Positions 55,114 through 64,000 of a stretch of 64,000 bases of DNA are shown here, piece by piece (positions within the stretch are counted from its first letter, which is position 1; each line of letters starts with the position of its first letter). The notes under the pieces were generated by a model. The model was not told where the DNA came from. It was given only the letters and a program-made list of their open reading frames with translations, and ran no database searches. A program made the translations under genes and the position numbers. This DNA is from Thozetella sp. PMI_491. Lineage: Eukaryota > Ascomycota > Sordariomycetes > Chaetosphaeriales > Chaetosphaeriaceae. The stretch lies in the NCBI GenBank assembly GCA_021432635.1, contig MU270026.1:186001-250000 (forward strand), written 5' to 3'.

Positions 55114-56346
55114 ATGTGGTTACTACGGCAAACAGTACTAGCTTCCTTGGTGTTGACACTGGCCTGCACAGCCAGCGCCAGTCGCGATAACCATGAGGCG
55201 GCCGCGAGGAGAGAGCTCTCTCCTGGCCTTCCAGCTCCTACCAGGGTCGCTGCCCTTTACCCTCGCCAGGACCCCGGCAGCGGTCAAAAAGGTGGTGGGG
55301 GCGGCGACGACGGCCAGGCCCAGCAACAGGCCCAGCAACAGCTGCAGCAGCAGCTCCAGCAACTCTCACAGTCCTTCAGCCAGCGGCTCTCGCAGGTGAC
55401 GCAGCAGGCATCGCAATCGCTGTCTCAGCTGTCGCAGTCTGTCCAGCAGTTCCAGCAGAGTGTGGATTCCATCCGGCAGTCTGCCGACAGCGCCATAAAC
55501 AGCGTGCGCTCTTCGGCGGACTCGCAGGCCCGGCAGTCCGTCTCCAGCGCCGCCTCCAGCGCCGCTTCCAGCGCCAGCGTTGCCATCGCCAGCGCTCAGG
55601 CAGCGGTCTCTGCAAACACGTGCCCGACGTGTGCTACGTGCCCAACCTGCCCAGATGCGCAGGGGGCGCCGGCTGCAACGGTGACGGCGTTCGCAACGGT
55701 GACGGAAACCATCAAGATCAACGGCGCCTCCATTGAGACCGATGCTCCTGCTGCCGCGGCAGCCGCGCTACCGGCGCAGAGCTGTGCCGCAGATCCAGAA
55801 CAGGTACGTATTTGTTGCATCTCGTCTCAAGAACCTTCGAGCTAACTGGTATAGACAAACGCCAAGCAAGCAGAGCAGCAGCAGACGTCAGGTTTTGACA
55901 CGTGCACAACGGCCGGCAAGGCTCTGGCTATTATTGGCCTCATCTTAGGCGTTGTTGGGTTATCCGCGCTAGGCTTCACCATCTGGAGCATCCGCCGGCG
56001 ACGAACCTGGGACTCGAGGTCGGAGAGTTCTGAGGCAGGGAACAACATCACCTCGCCCGTCGGCCTCGGTGGTGCGGGTGCTAAAGGAGGCCTCGTTGAG
56101 AAGTGGCGGAACGGGCTCAGCAACGACGGCTCGCGACCGGCCAGCCCTGCGAGCAACTACAAGGACATCAAGCCGATCCGGCCTGTTCGCACCAGGGCCC
56201 CGCTGAAGGAAAGCATCTCCAAGCCCATCAGGATGAGCTTTTGGCGATGGAGGCGCGAAAGCGATGACCGACTTTCGTTCCAAGATATTGGAGCGCCTAA
56301 CATGTCAACGAGGACGAACACTGGCGGCCGGAATGATTACCCATAA
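55114..56346 (+). CDS. Single-pass surface protein with Gln/Ser-rich ectodomain (Mid2-like)
   Basis: Predicted type I membrane protein. Exon 1 is 55114-55803, a 51-nt intron covers 55804-55854 (GTACGT to TATAG) and exon 2 is 55855-56346, giving 393 residues. MWLLRQTVLASLVLTLACTA is the signal peptide. The ectodomain is rich in Gln and Ser: a Gln block around residues 68-90, then coiled-coil-like QS repeats (SQSLSQLSQSVQQFQQSVDS, SADSAINSVRSSADSQARQS). A short Cys pattern TCPTCATCPTCP follows at ~175-186. ALAIIGLILGVVGLSALGFT is the TM helix, followed by RRRRTW and a basic, Pro/Ser-rich cytoplasmic tail. The layout recalls fungal cell-wall sensors such as Mid2/Wsc, but no WSC domain is present. 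The Cys motif could dimerise or bind metal. Confidence 0.7.
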
Positions 56347-57065
56347 CTGAAGGGAACGGATTATTTGTCCGCTGATTTCAGCGACTAAGCTGGCGCGTAT
56401 CTGTACGCTAGGTTGGAATGGCCCGGATTGTTACCCGGGAGGTACCTATACCCCGGACGCAGTTTTGTTCTTTTTGTAGATATTTAGTTAGTAGATAATG
56501 CGGTGCTCGGACCTGTGCGGTCAATCTGATCAAACTTGAAAGCGGAAATCTCGAGATGTTCAGGCAAGTTGCGAACTAGGGCAACCCGGTGCAGATCGAG
56601 CGAGACGGTCGAGGTGGTCAAGTCACGCCGGCGGAAGTTGGTCGGTGCGCCGTATCTTAATAGGTATATAGCGAGGCAACATTTTACGCGATTGGACTTG
56701 AGCTGCGTCAAAATCAAAGGGGGCCCCGGTGGAATACCGAGCCCCGTACTCTGTATATGTGAGATAAGAGGGCTGGTGCCAGTGCTGTGCAGTCTTTTGC
56801 TTGGCAGCCCAAGTTGGCGTTACACGGATAGACGAGGACCACGCTTGCCCTCCGAGCCCCTGCCGCTGCAACCAGCTAATGTCAATCTCTGAGGCCAGCA
56901 CGATCCTGGCCTGTGGCCTGCAGGGGGTTTTCTAACTTTGATTCGCGCTGGGTATTAAGAGAACGCCTCTCCCAGCCCTACCACAAGCGCGGAACGCCAG
57001 CTATCTACGCTTCCGCTTCTTTTCGGCACATATCCCTAACGGCCTACCTCGCCGTCGCTCCAGCG
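56347..57065. other. Intergenic
   Basis: About 720 bp; no gene seen. Promoter of the Cys-rich secreted protein. Confidence 0.4.
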
Positions 57066-57582
57066 ATGCTACTCCTGCGCCTGGGACTCGCCCTCTCGGC
57101 GCTTCATGCCGCCCATGCCACCAATTGTGATTTTAAGGGCGGCTTCGCGATGCGGAAGCCCGGAGGTTGCTCCGGCTCGCAGGTTCGTTGCGAACGGGGC
57201 GTGCAGCCGCGGTGCTGCCCGGGTTCATTCAAGTGCTTCGGACAAATCGACAGCGCCTACTGCTGCCCGACCGAGAGTGACTGTTACGAAGATGTCTTTA
57301 ACAAGCCCCGGGTGCGTCCGCCAGCGAGAGACGATAAGAGAGTGCTTTTCTGACTCAATCCCTCTCCAGTGCGCAAACAGCAGCTGGTCTCTTTGGGATA
57401 ACACAGGATCCGTCGAGGACGGCGCGTGGTGCTGCGACGCTGGGTACTTCGGCCTGGCGACACTCCCACACTCGGGGAACGGGGGTGGCTTTGGCTGCAC
57501 TCAGTTGGGCTCGTCTCTCGGTTCGTATCAGGCTACGGCTACCGCGGCTCGAAATCTTGAATCGACGTGCGCAGATGCTTAA
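57066..57582 (+). CDS. Small secreted cysteine-rich protein
   Basis: Exon 1 is 57066-57311, a 58-nt intron covers 57312-57369 (GTGCGT, TCCAG) and exon 2 is 57370-57582, giving 152 residues. MLLLRLGLALSALHAAHA is a clear signal peptide; the mature part of ~134 residues has 14 Cys, including CC pairs in QPRCCPGSFKC, SAYCCPTESDC and AWCCDAGYF. This even number and spacing point to a disulfide-bonded extracellular domain. No family recognised. Small Cys-rich secreted proteins of fungi are often wall-, surface- or host-interaction factors, but nothing here shows which. A second open frame overlaps the 3' end to 57814 and might be an alternative C-terminus, though no good splice leads into it. Confidence 0.75.
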
Positions 57583-58369
57583 TGCTGGAGCACCGCAGTC
57601 GCCAGATTGGTCACAGTTGCCAATAAAAGTTGAGGAGGAGCCGACCCAAGGGTACCTGACACAAGCCTACGAGAGCCAAAGATATTACGCACCCCTCTAC
57701 GAGGCTCCAGGGGCCGAAATCCGAGCATATGATGAATTAGAAGCTCCCAGTGTGCAGAACTATGACATAACAGCCCGGGACCGGACGACACATGCGACCG
57801 ACACGTCCAGATAGAAGCCATCTATGCGCAGCTGCCTAGAATCTAGAGTACTTACAGGCTATGTTTGGTAATCGGTAGCTTTTTTTTTTAATCACATCTA
57901 GAAGTGAAAATCGTCAGTGGAAGGAGGATGCAAGCTCGAAACAGAAAGTACTCGAGCCATAGTAGGCATATTTCCAAAAAAACAGCATGTGTCATGGTTT
58001 AGACTACCGAATTTGGCTGGCGTGGAGCTGCGGTTTTCCGCAGTCCAAACCATCTGGCTAAGTATATGTGGGTCGTCGTGGATGTACCTCTTGGCGTTCC
58101 CGATACCCGCCCAGGGCCACCAGACCAGCCATAGCCAGAACTCGGGCTGCCAACAGGAGATAGTGATTGGCCATCTCTTCAGCCAGCGGCCGGGCTGTAT
58201 GTTAGACAAGGAAAAAAAGAAAAAAAAGGATATAAGTCGCCACCCCCCTCACCCACTTCCTACGACTATGCACCCCAATAGCAGAATCACATAGTGTGTC
58301 CTCTACCTGCCTGACATATTCGGTACACTGCTAACAATTGACGAATGCAGGTGTCGGTGTGCCTAAAAT
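57583..58369. other. Intergenic before the recombinase gene
   Basis: About 790 bp with no gene. A T9 run near 57882-57890 and A runs at 58213-58228. If the recombinase is a Starship captain, the left end of the element should lie here; I could not identify it. Confidence 0.4.
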
Positions 58370-61300
58370 ATGGAGGCAGCGGCCGCAAGAGTCCGAGCGC
58401 AGCGGGCTCAGCTCACGCAACCACGCCAGAAGCCACTAACCTCGGAGAAGCTTCAAGCATGCTACCATCGAGCAAACCGGCGACGCCCTATACGGCGACC
58501 ACGCGCGCCAAGAACCATAATAAATGATGTCTTAACGCTGCAACGATGGAAATTGTTTGCATCTCATTTCGAAGACCCCAAAGGCCGAGACTGGAAGGAG
58601 CTTGTTAGAGCCTTGTCCTGGGATGAAAGAGGCCTCGTGGAAGCGTATGGTAAATGGGCGATGGAAAGAGCCGGAGCAAGAATCAAAAGCGAGAGTGCGG
58701 TGCGTAGGTACTTCCGGAATTTATCGGCGCTCTACTTCAGGTTTAAAGGGGAACATTTGGACCTTCGACTCCGGGACCACATGCTGACTGTGGTACGATC
58801 GGAAATCACCCCGAACTACGGACTGCGAACGGAACCAAAGCGCAAAAACATCCTTGGGCCTCGCGCTTTCACCTATCTGGTTCACTTTGCGTGGGTTCGC
58901 TGGCGAAGACCTTTCAAAATTGGCCTCGACCGGAGCGATCACGTACTTTGTGAGATGCTCGAAGAATGGACTGGTTGCCGCCGGCATGAGTTGGTATACG
59001 CCAGCCAAGATATCGACACCTATATGCGGCAATACGACGAAGAGTCGGATGCCTTCACCGATGTCGAGGATGCCTCAGACAATGACGTTATGAAGCAACC
59101 TAAGAAGTGCTGGACCTGCAGTGAGCTGGATGGCAGGACCCACCCTCAGTACCAAGTCATCTGCTGGGAGGATGTGACCCTTGGTATTCTTCGCGACCCT
59201 TTCGACACCGGCCGAGATGTATTCACGATGGACATCATGCTGAGATTCCACAAAAATCACAATAAAGAGACACGCCCGACCAAGTTCCACTTTGAGGAGG
59301 AGGAATATCCCCTTCTCTGCCCTATCGCCATCCTTATCTCCAAGGCAGCTGCTGAGGGTGCGATCGATTTCACCAAATTAGGCATCGATGTCTCCGAAAA
59401 GAGTATGGAAGACATCATTTGCGCTCTCTATAACACCAAACTCCACCGTCCATCAGTCACGATACCCTGGAAGAAGGAGTTCTGGCATAGGCCAGTATTC
59501 CGCAAGACAGCATTCACCGCCGAGGGCAAACCAGTGAAGACAGATCAGCCTGTCACGGCGGCAATGCATGACAACAATCTTCGTAACCACGGAAAGGATG
59601 CAGGTCTGCCAGATAATTTGAAGTCATACGACTTTCGTCGAGGGAACTTAGACACTCTTGAGAGTAAGTTGTTAACGCCGGCCTAGATTGTACTCTGCTG
59701 ACACTTTAGAAGCGAATTTCAACCCAGCCACTCGCAATCGTGGAGCAAGACACCGGCCCGGCACCACTGTATTTGAGACGTTCTATTACGGTGACGGCAT
59801 GAAGTGCATCACCCAGAATGCGTTCCTGGGGCGCGGCGCTCACTCGCCCCTCCTGGATATTGTTAATTATATTGGGGTCATTTATGACGAGAATGCCCCG
59901 ACAGAAGCAACGGAGGAGATGATGCGTGCTGTCGGGTACAGTGAACTTGTGGTTGAGCTCGACCAAGAGCTGGCTGCCCTTGAGGCTGAACTTCGATCCA
60001 AGTACGGGAGCATCAGACTGTCCACACCAGCAGAGAGGGAACAGCACGCCAAGTTACAGACTCGCCGACGATATGCGAGGCAGACGGATCGAAGGCGGAC
60101 TGGCCAGCTCTTCCGCAAAGATTACTTCGACACGAAAAACAATGAGGAGCTCAGCAGACAGCTACAAAGCGAAACGCGACCAGAGACCAGTGAAACGCTC
60201 CGGCAAGTTTATTTCAGTTGTCCGGAACGGAGACGGATTGCCGCTCTTGCCGGTGATTTCGATAGTGAGCTTACTGAAGCGGAAAAAGTACAGAGGAAGG
60301 TCGACTGGACCTTAGCCTTGTTCCATTATGCCTTTGTGGTCGAACAAAAGGAGCCACTTGAAGCGACATATAATGATATGACCCAGCCGAAACTAGAAAA
60401 CGCAAAGCCCCCACACCGTCCATGGTTTACATCCATGATCCAAGACCCGGCAGGACCACCGGTTTGGGCGCCAGAGTTCAGTACAATGAAAAATATCCCT
60501 CCCAAGGCAAGAAAAGGCCCATACGAGTGTCCATTTTGTAGAAAACGGCCCAAGAGGAGAGCAACGATGTGGAACTGCGCCGACCGGCATCTCAGTCGCA
60601 TGACGGCCGGCATTCTCTGCCCACGTTCGAATTGCACATCTCAAGGCACCTCCTTCGAGAGCGAAATGGAGTTCAAGAATCACATGGCAGCGGACCACCA
60701 AATATACCTCAGGCCCATAGCAGGCAGCTACGAGGTTGCATTTACTCATTGCGAGATGACGCATGACATTACCGTTGGAGAATCGCCAACACCTGTTGCA
60801 CATGGAGACGAGCTCTTGATGGACGATATAACAAGCGAACATGCACCTCCCTTGATATATCCAGAGCCGGATAGTGGGACCTGGGCCTCGACTTTTGCTG
60901 TATCCAATGCGAAGGCGGAATCAGTCGGGGTTGCAGACTCAAGAGCGCTGCTTTTGCCCGGCCCAGAGAATGACTTTACCACAGAGCAGCTGAACAGCAG
61001 CCTTGACGAGTTCACTTTGCCGGATCAATGCTACGGCTGGGCATTGCCACCTACGGCTGAGGAAGTCGAGATGTTTGATGGAGGGTTACAGTGCCTACAG
61101 GACATAGGCGACAACATTATAGACCCAACTCTCCGAGATGGCATGATATCGGGTCGTCAGCCAGGAGAAGCAATCGTCGCTGAAATCTGGCCTGGAGACT
61201 CAGAGCCGGAGCCAGAACCCCCGTCGCCAGCCCCCGAATCGGATCCGACCTTCTCGGGTTTGCCTCACAGAGCATTGGAGGCCCTTACTATGGACATCGA

Positions 61301-61568
61301 TACACACTGCCAGAAAGCCCCAGAGCCGGGAGACGGATTATGGAACGTGGACAGTCTAGTCGGTCGGTACTCGGAGACATGTCTTCTGAGGGGTCGGGAG
61401 CGAAAGGAGGTAAAATATCGGGTCCGCTGGGAAGGCTGTGAGGACAAGGATGATACATGGGAGCCGAAGTCAGAGCTCTTGAGAGGTGGAAAAGAGGTCC
61501 GAAAAATGGTAAAACAATTTGACATTGACTACCCATTAGTGGAAGGCGATATCGACCTGACTAGTTAG
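58370..61568 (+). CDS. DUF3435/FluG-type tyrosine recombinase with C-terminal chromodomain
   Basis: DUF3435 (FluG-domain) proteins are the tyrosine recombinases that move fungal Starship elements, though not all members are captains. Exon 1 is 58370-59663, a 46-nt intron covers 59664-59709 and exon 2 is 59710-61568, giving 1050 residues. Residues ~60-460 carry the recombinase: RRYFRNLSALYFRFKG, EWTGCRRHELVYASQD (box-I Arg 204/205), KSYDFRRGNLDTLE (position of the H-x-x-R box, here D421-F-R-R424) and TTVFETFYY (candidate Tyr457/458), then the typical CITQNAFLGRGAHSPLL. A basic/coiled region follows, and near 703-760 a zinc-finger-like segment (YECPFCRKRP, LCPRSNCTSQG, FKNHMAADH). Residues ~976-1035 form a chromodomain: WNVDSLVGRYSE, KYRVRWEGCEDKDDTWEPKS. 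It points to the right edge, as a captain at a left end would. Confidence 0.82.
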
Positions 61569-61935
61569 GTGAATTTTCTGCTGATAAATGTTGTTAACTC
61601 CTCTGCGCCCTCCCGGGAAGCGTAGGGAAGATCACTTGAGGTAGCTTTTGTTAGTCTCTTGCTTGCTCTTCCTTTGGGACTGGTTGCCCGAGGTAGTACT
61701 TGGCTGGGCAAATAGGGTTAAGGCGTCAGAAATGGTCCGTGCTCTCCGGGCTATCTGTACCGACTTTGCGAGAAATGAGCCCTCAGTCAGGCCACTAAGC
61801 CCGAGTTGTGGCGCTATAAGGCCGGAGTTGCCACAAGCCGGGCCCGTGGCCGATACAGCTTTGTATAAATCAACGTCCTCCACGTTTTCAACGTCTTCAA
61901 ACTTTACCACCGCCTGATAGACACCTTCGTGGACC

Positions 61936-62321
61936 ATGGCGCTCTATACTCTCCAAAACGCCGAACGACGTGAAGCCCAGATAAAGGCGAAGCGACTCGC
62001 GCTTAAGGTGCTGCGAAGGCGAAGGACAATCCTCAATTCTGTCCACCGGTTTTTCAACGAATTTGGGCTACGGGCCTACGTGCATCTCGAAAAGTATGGC
62101 AGGGCCGGCAGTTATGATGTCTATACCTCACTAGATCCGTTACACCAGTCGATCGTAGGTTGAACTTTGCCTGCACGCACTGCAGAGGTTCTTCGCTAAT
62201 CATACAGGCGAAATGTTACCCCTTGCCTATTGTGTATACGCCTGGTAATGTGGCTACGCTGTGGAAAGGCACGAGGGCAGGTAAATACAAGACGAAGACT
62301 GGTAGGAACCTAGAAGCTTAG
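61936..62321 (+). CDS. Small MADS/SRF-like fungal protein
   Basis: Exon 1 is 61936-62154, a 53-nt intron covers 62155-62207 (GTAGGT, CTAAT branch, ACAG) and exon 2 is 62208-62321, giving 110 residues. The N-terminus is strongly basic (AKRLALKVLRRRRTILNSVH), then FFNEFGLRAYVHLEKYGRAG and YDVYTSLDP. This resembles short fungal proteins with a truncated MADS-like fold (KRRxxLLKKAxE ... VYVxIxxxGRYYTYxS). The spliced second exon gives AKCYPLPIVYTPGNVATLW, like the YPLP-x-TP ending common in such proteins. Function unknown; possibly DNA-binding. It may be cargo of a mobile element begun by the recombinase. Confidence 0.5.
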
Positions 62322-62860
62322 TCCGGCAAGCAACCTATAGAAACACTATGAGGGCTTACATCTTGGCATAAACGAATGGTTAGGTTGTCTTCGGAATCGT
62401 ATGCCCTACCCCCTTACGATCTAAGAGAGGAAATTACACTGCTACTGCCCGACTCAGCAGCCGTTGCATTTAGGGAGTCATTAAGTTTAAGCCGTTAGGA
62501 CAACCAGGGCCCACCGGGGGTCAGCAGGCAACACAGGAAGTTACCAAAGCAAAGGAAAGGTATGTGCCCAGTCTATCGACGCGGGCAAGGGAATAAGGGA
62601 TATAAGAGCTAGCTAGCGATTATGTGATTGCAAGAATCGCCTAGAATAGAAGGTTCTATACTCTTTATAAATAGCTGGATGCGCGTGGCTGGGCAGGGTT
62701 GGAGGGGGTAAATATTGCAGTGAAATTCTGCAAACACCCGGATGTAAGGTTCGTAGAGGTTACAGCGTGCTTGCTCGCATAGTTACTGTAGCTCTGTACC
62801 AGCTCTTCTCTATTTTCGTACAAGGATTGGGACAGGCTATACTGGCTTTCTCTCCTTTAG

Positions 62861-63229
62861 GATATAGAGGACAGGCTCTTCGATCTCAGGAAGCCTGACT
62901 CGGACGGATTCGTCGACGTCCTCGTGGCCAACGGGCCGGCGAGCGCGCCAGCGCCACACCGGCATGTCGTGGTGGACCTTGTGGGAGACACGGCCCCCAG
63001 AAGAACACCAAGGGCGAAAGGCCGGCCGACCGGCGATTGGATGCCGGGTAACCAGTTGGAGAGGACCAGTCAGGGGGGCAGAGAACCAGTCAGTGGGACA
63101 GAGAACCGGCCAGGGGGAGAGAACCGGTCGGGGGGACAGAGAACCGGTCAGGGGGACAGAGAACCGGTCAGGGGGACAGAGCCAGTGAGGGAGACCGAAA
63201 ACCCGGATCCCTTCCCTAGTGTTTTATAG
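62861..63229 (+). CDS. Possible exon with minisatellite (uncertain)
   Basis: An open frame begins after an acceptor-like TCTCCTTTAG: DIEDRLFDLRKPDSDGFVDV, then VANGPASAPAPHRHVVVDLV, and ends in Gly/Arg/Glu-rich repeats encoded by the 20-bp minisatellite. The first 50 codons look like real protein, but no start or upstream exon was found between 62322 and 62860. It may be a gene remnant. No family recognised. Confidence 0.3.
   Translation, partial: DIEDRLFDLRKPDSDGFVDVLVANGPASAPAPHRHVVVDLVGDTAPRRTPRAKGRPTGDWMPGNQLERTSQGGREPVSGTENRPGGENRSGGQRTGQGDREPVRGTEPVRETENPDPFPSVL
63063..63190. repeat. Tandem repeat, ~20-bp unit GAACCGGTCAGGGGGACAGA
   Basis: Units begin GAACCRG at 63083, 63103, 63121, 63141 and 63161, with partial flanking copies. 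The last two full units are identical, so expansion is recent. Confidence 0.8.
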
Positions 63230-63304
63230 CAGGGTAGGCTAGAGGACTAGACCGTTGGAGAAAGTGGCACTGCTTGTCCAGCCTCTAGCGAGACTGTCCA
63301 TCGC

Positions 63305-63906
63305 CTAATCTACAAAGAGAAACTGCCCCGAGACCGCACCCATGATCACCAACAAGAGTGCGGTGTACTTGTTGGTGAACTTGTACAGAACCGCAAGGGA
63401 AAGCATGTACAGAACCGCCGCCGGGCCCACCTGAGCGGTTTTGTCAATCACCTCCCCAATAGGCATGTCCTTCAGCTTGTCCAGGGAGCCTTCAATACTA
63501 GCCTTGAGAATCCTGTACTACCCCGCCACAGGCATAAGAGCTTATTGGAATGCGTGTCCTGCCGGTGACTAGCCGAGGAAGCGGTTCGCCTTCCCGTACT
63601 TGAGCCTTATCTCGGGGCGGCGCAGAAGTTCTGCAGCAGGGGCTTCAACTAGAACACCACGCGACTTGCTCTTATAGAATGCACAGTCGCATTCAGCCGT
63701 AGAAGCGTCAACAGCCCGAAAATTGGCTACATTGAATCAGTATAAAGCTCAAGAGACGTAAATCGGCGGAAACCCGTACCTCCCTCCAACCTCTTCTCCC
63801 AGCACGACCAGCTTATTTCCGACACCACGGTCGAAAGATACTCAGTTTCGCCTCGCACTATTCTGAAAAGGTAAACTTCCTCGAAGAATAGTACTAGTGC
63901 GTCCAT
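63305..63906 (-). CDS. Small membrane protein of unknown function
   Basis: Three exons join in frame: 63906-63780, 63726-63600 and 63512-63305, giving 153 residues; the introns are 53 and 87 nt, both with a GTACGG donor. The start MDALVLFFEEVYLFRIVRG precedes a soluble part with RAVDASTAECDCAFYKSKSR and EAPAAELLRRPEIRLK, then SIEGSLDKLKDMPIGEVIDK and two hydrophobic helices (PAAVLYMLSLAVLYKF and TALLLVIMGAVSGQFLFVD). Stops in both introns make the splices necessary, and both keep the frame. The C-terminal double helix ending GQFLFV is reminiscent of short fungal membrane proteins of unknown role. The true start could be upstream if another exon exists. Confidence 0.6.
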
Positions 63907-64000
63907 TGGAGGAAGGATAGTTGAAAGAGGTTTGTAGGTACAGTCTCAGAATGTGGCATCAGAAAAGGAAGGTGAGCAGATACGTGGAGTTATGGGGCAG

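Noticed and set aside
54653-55159. 168-codon minus-strand ORF
   Set aside because: It overlaps the signal-peptide exon of the surface protein, and its composition is not protein-like.
57485-57814. ORF overlapping the 3' end of the Cys-rich protein as an extra exon
   Set aside because: No donor/acceptor pair gives a continuous frame; the tested GTGCGC...GCAG join leads to an early stop.
1-64000. tRNA or rRNA genes
   Set aside because: A scan by eye for the TTCGANNCC arm found no site with matching acceptor stems. A short or intron-containing tRNA could be missed; tRNAscan-SE would decide.

Overview
The window looks like a chromosomal piece of a filamentous ascomycete (Pezizomycotina, probably Sordariomycetes). 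The evidence is many genes with short GT-AG introns of about 46-87 nt, often with CTAAY or CTGAY branch sites; several Zn2Cys6 regulators; a Pth11-like receptor; an AT-rich element with the look of repeat-induced point mutation (RIP); and a DUF3435/FluG-type tyrosine recombinase. No rRNA, tRNA or CRISPR was seen. Exon boundaries were worked out by hand from splice signals and frame, and are stated per gene.

Region 1 (1-14.8 kb) looks like a catabolic or nitrogen-scavenging block: an amidase (cut by the left edge), a PLP aminotransferase, an NCS1 nucleobase/allantoin-type permease, an MFS sugar-type transporter, an intronless Cys-type sulfatase, then two Zn2Cys6 regulators. The first regulator carries two zinc clusters in tandem. 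Related GTCGGAC / CGGTAGTCGG motifs occur about 220-380 bp upstream of the metabolic and transport genes, which suggests shared control by a local zinc-cluster protein.

Region 2 (14.8-25.9 kb) is gene-poor and repeat-rich: a frameshifted gene relic, several minisatellites, a 3.4-kb RIP-degraded DNA transposon with preserved 90-bp terminal inverted repeats, and a cryptochrome-DASH gene that lacks its N-terminal half and stops at an A18-G30 homopolymer.

Region 3 (25.9-39.6 kb) is ordinary gene space: a GFA/CENP-V zinc protein, a secreted metallophosphatase, a Zn2Cys6 regulator next to an S9 peptidase, an F-box protein, an Aurora-like kinase with an altered DFG motif, and a secreted FAD-linked oxidase. 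A 3-kb stretch without a recognisable gene follows.

Region 4 (42.6-57.6 kb) carries many membrane and secreted products: a Pth11-like receptor, two alpha/beta hydrolases on opposite strands, a cellobiose-dehydrogenase-cytochrome/b561 protein, a membrane-anchored SDR, a DUF1295 reductase-like protein, a Gln/Ser-rich single-pass surface protein and a small Cys-rich secreted protein.

Region 5 (58.4-64 kb) holds the most interesting gene: a 1050-residue DUF3435-type tyrosine recombinase (the Starship captain family) with a zinc-finger-like segment and a C-terminal chromodomain. It points towards the right edge and is followed by a small MADS-like protein, a minisatellite ORF and a small membrane protein. 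This could be the left end of a Starship-like mobile element that runs out of the window.
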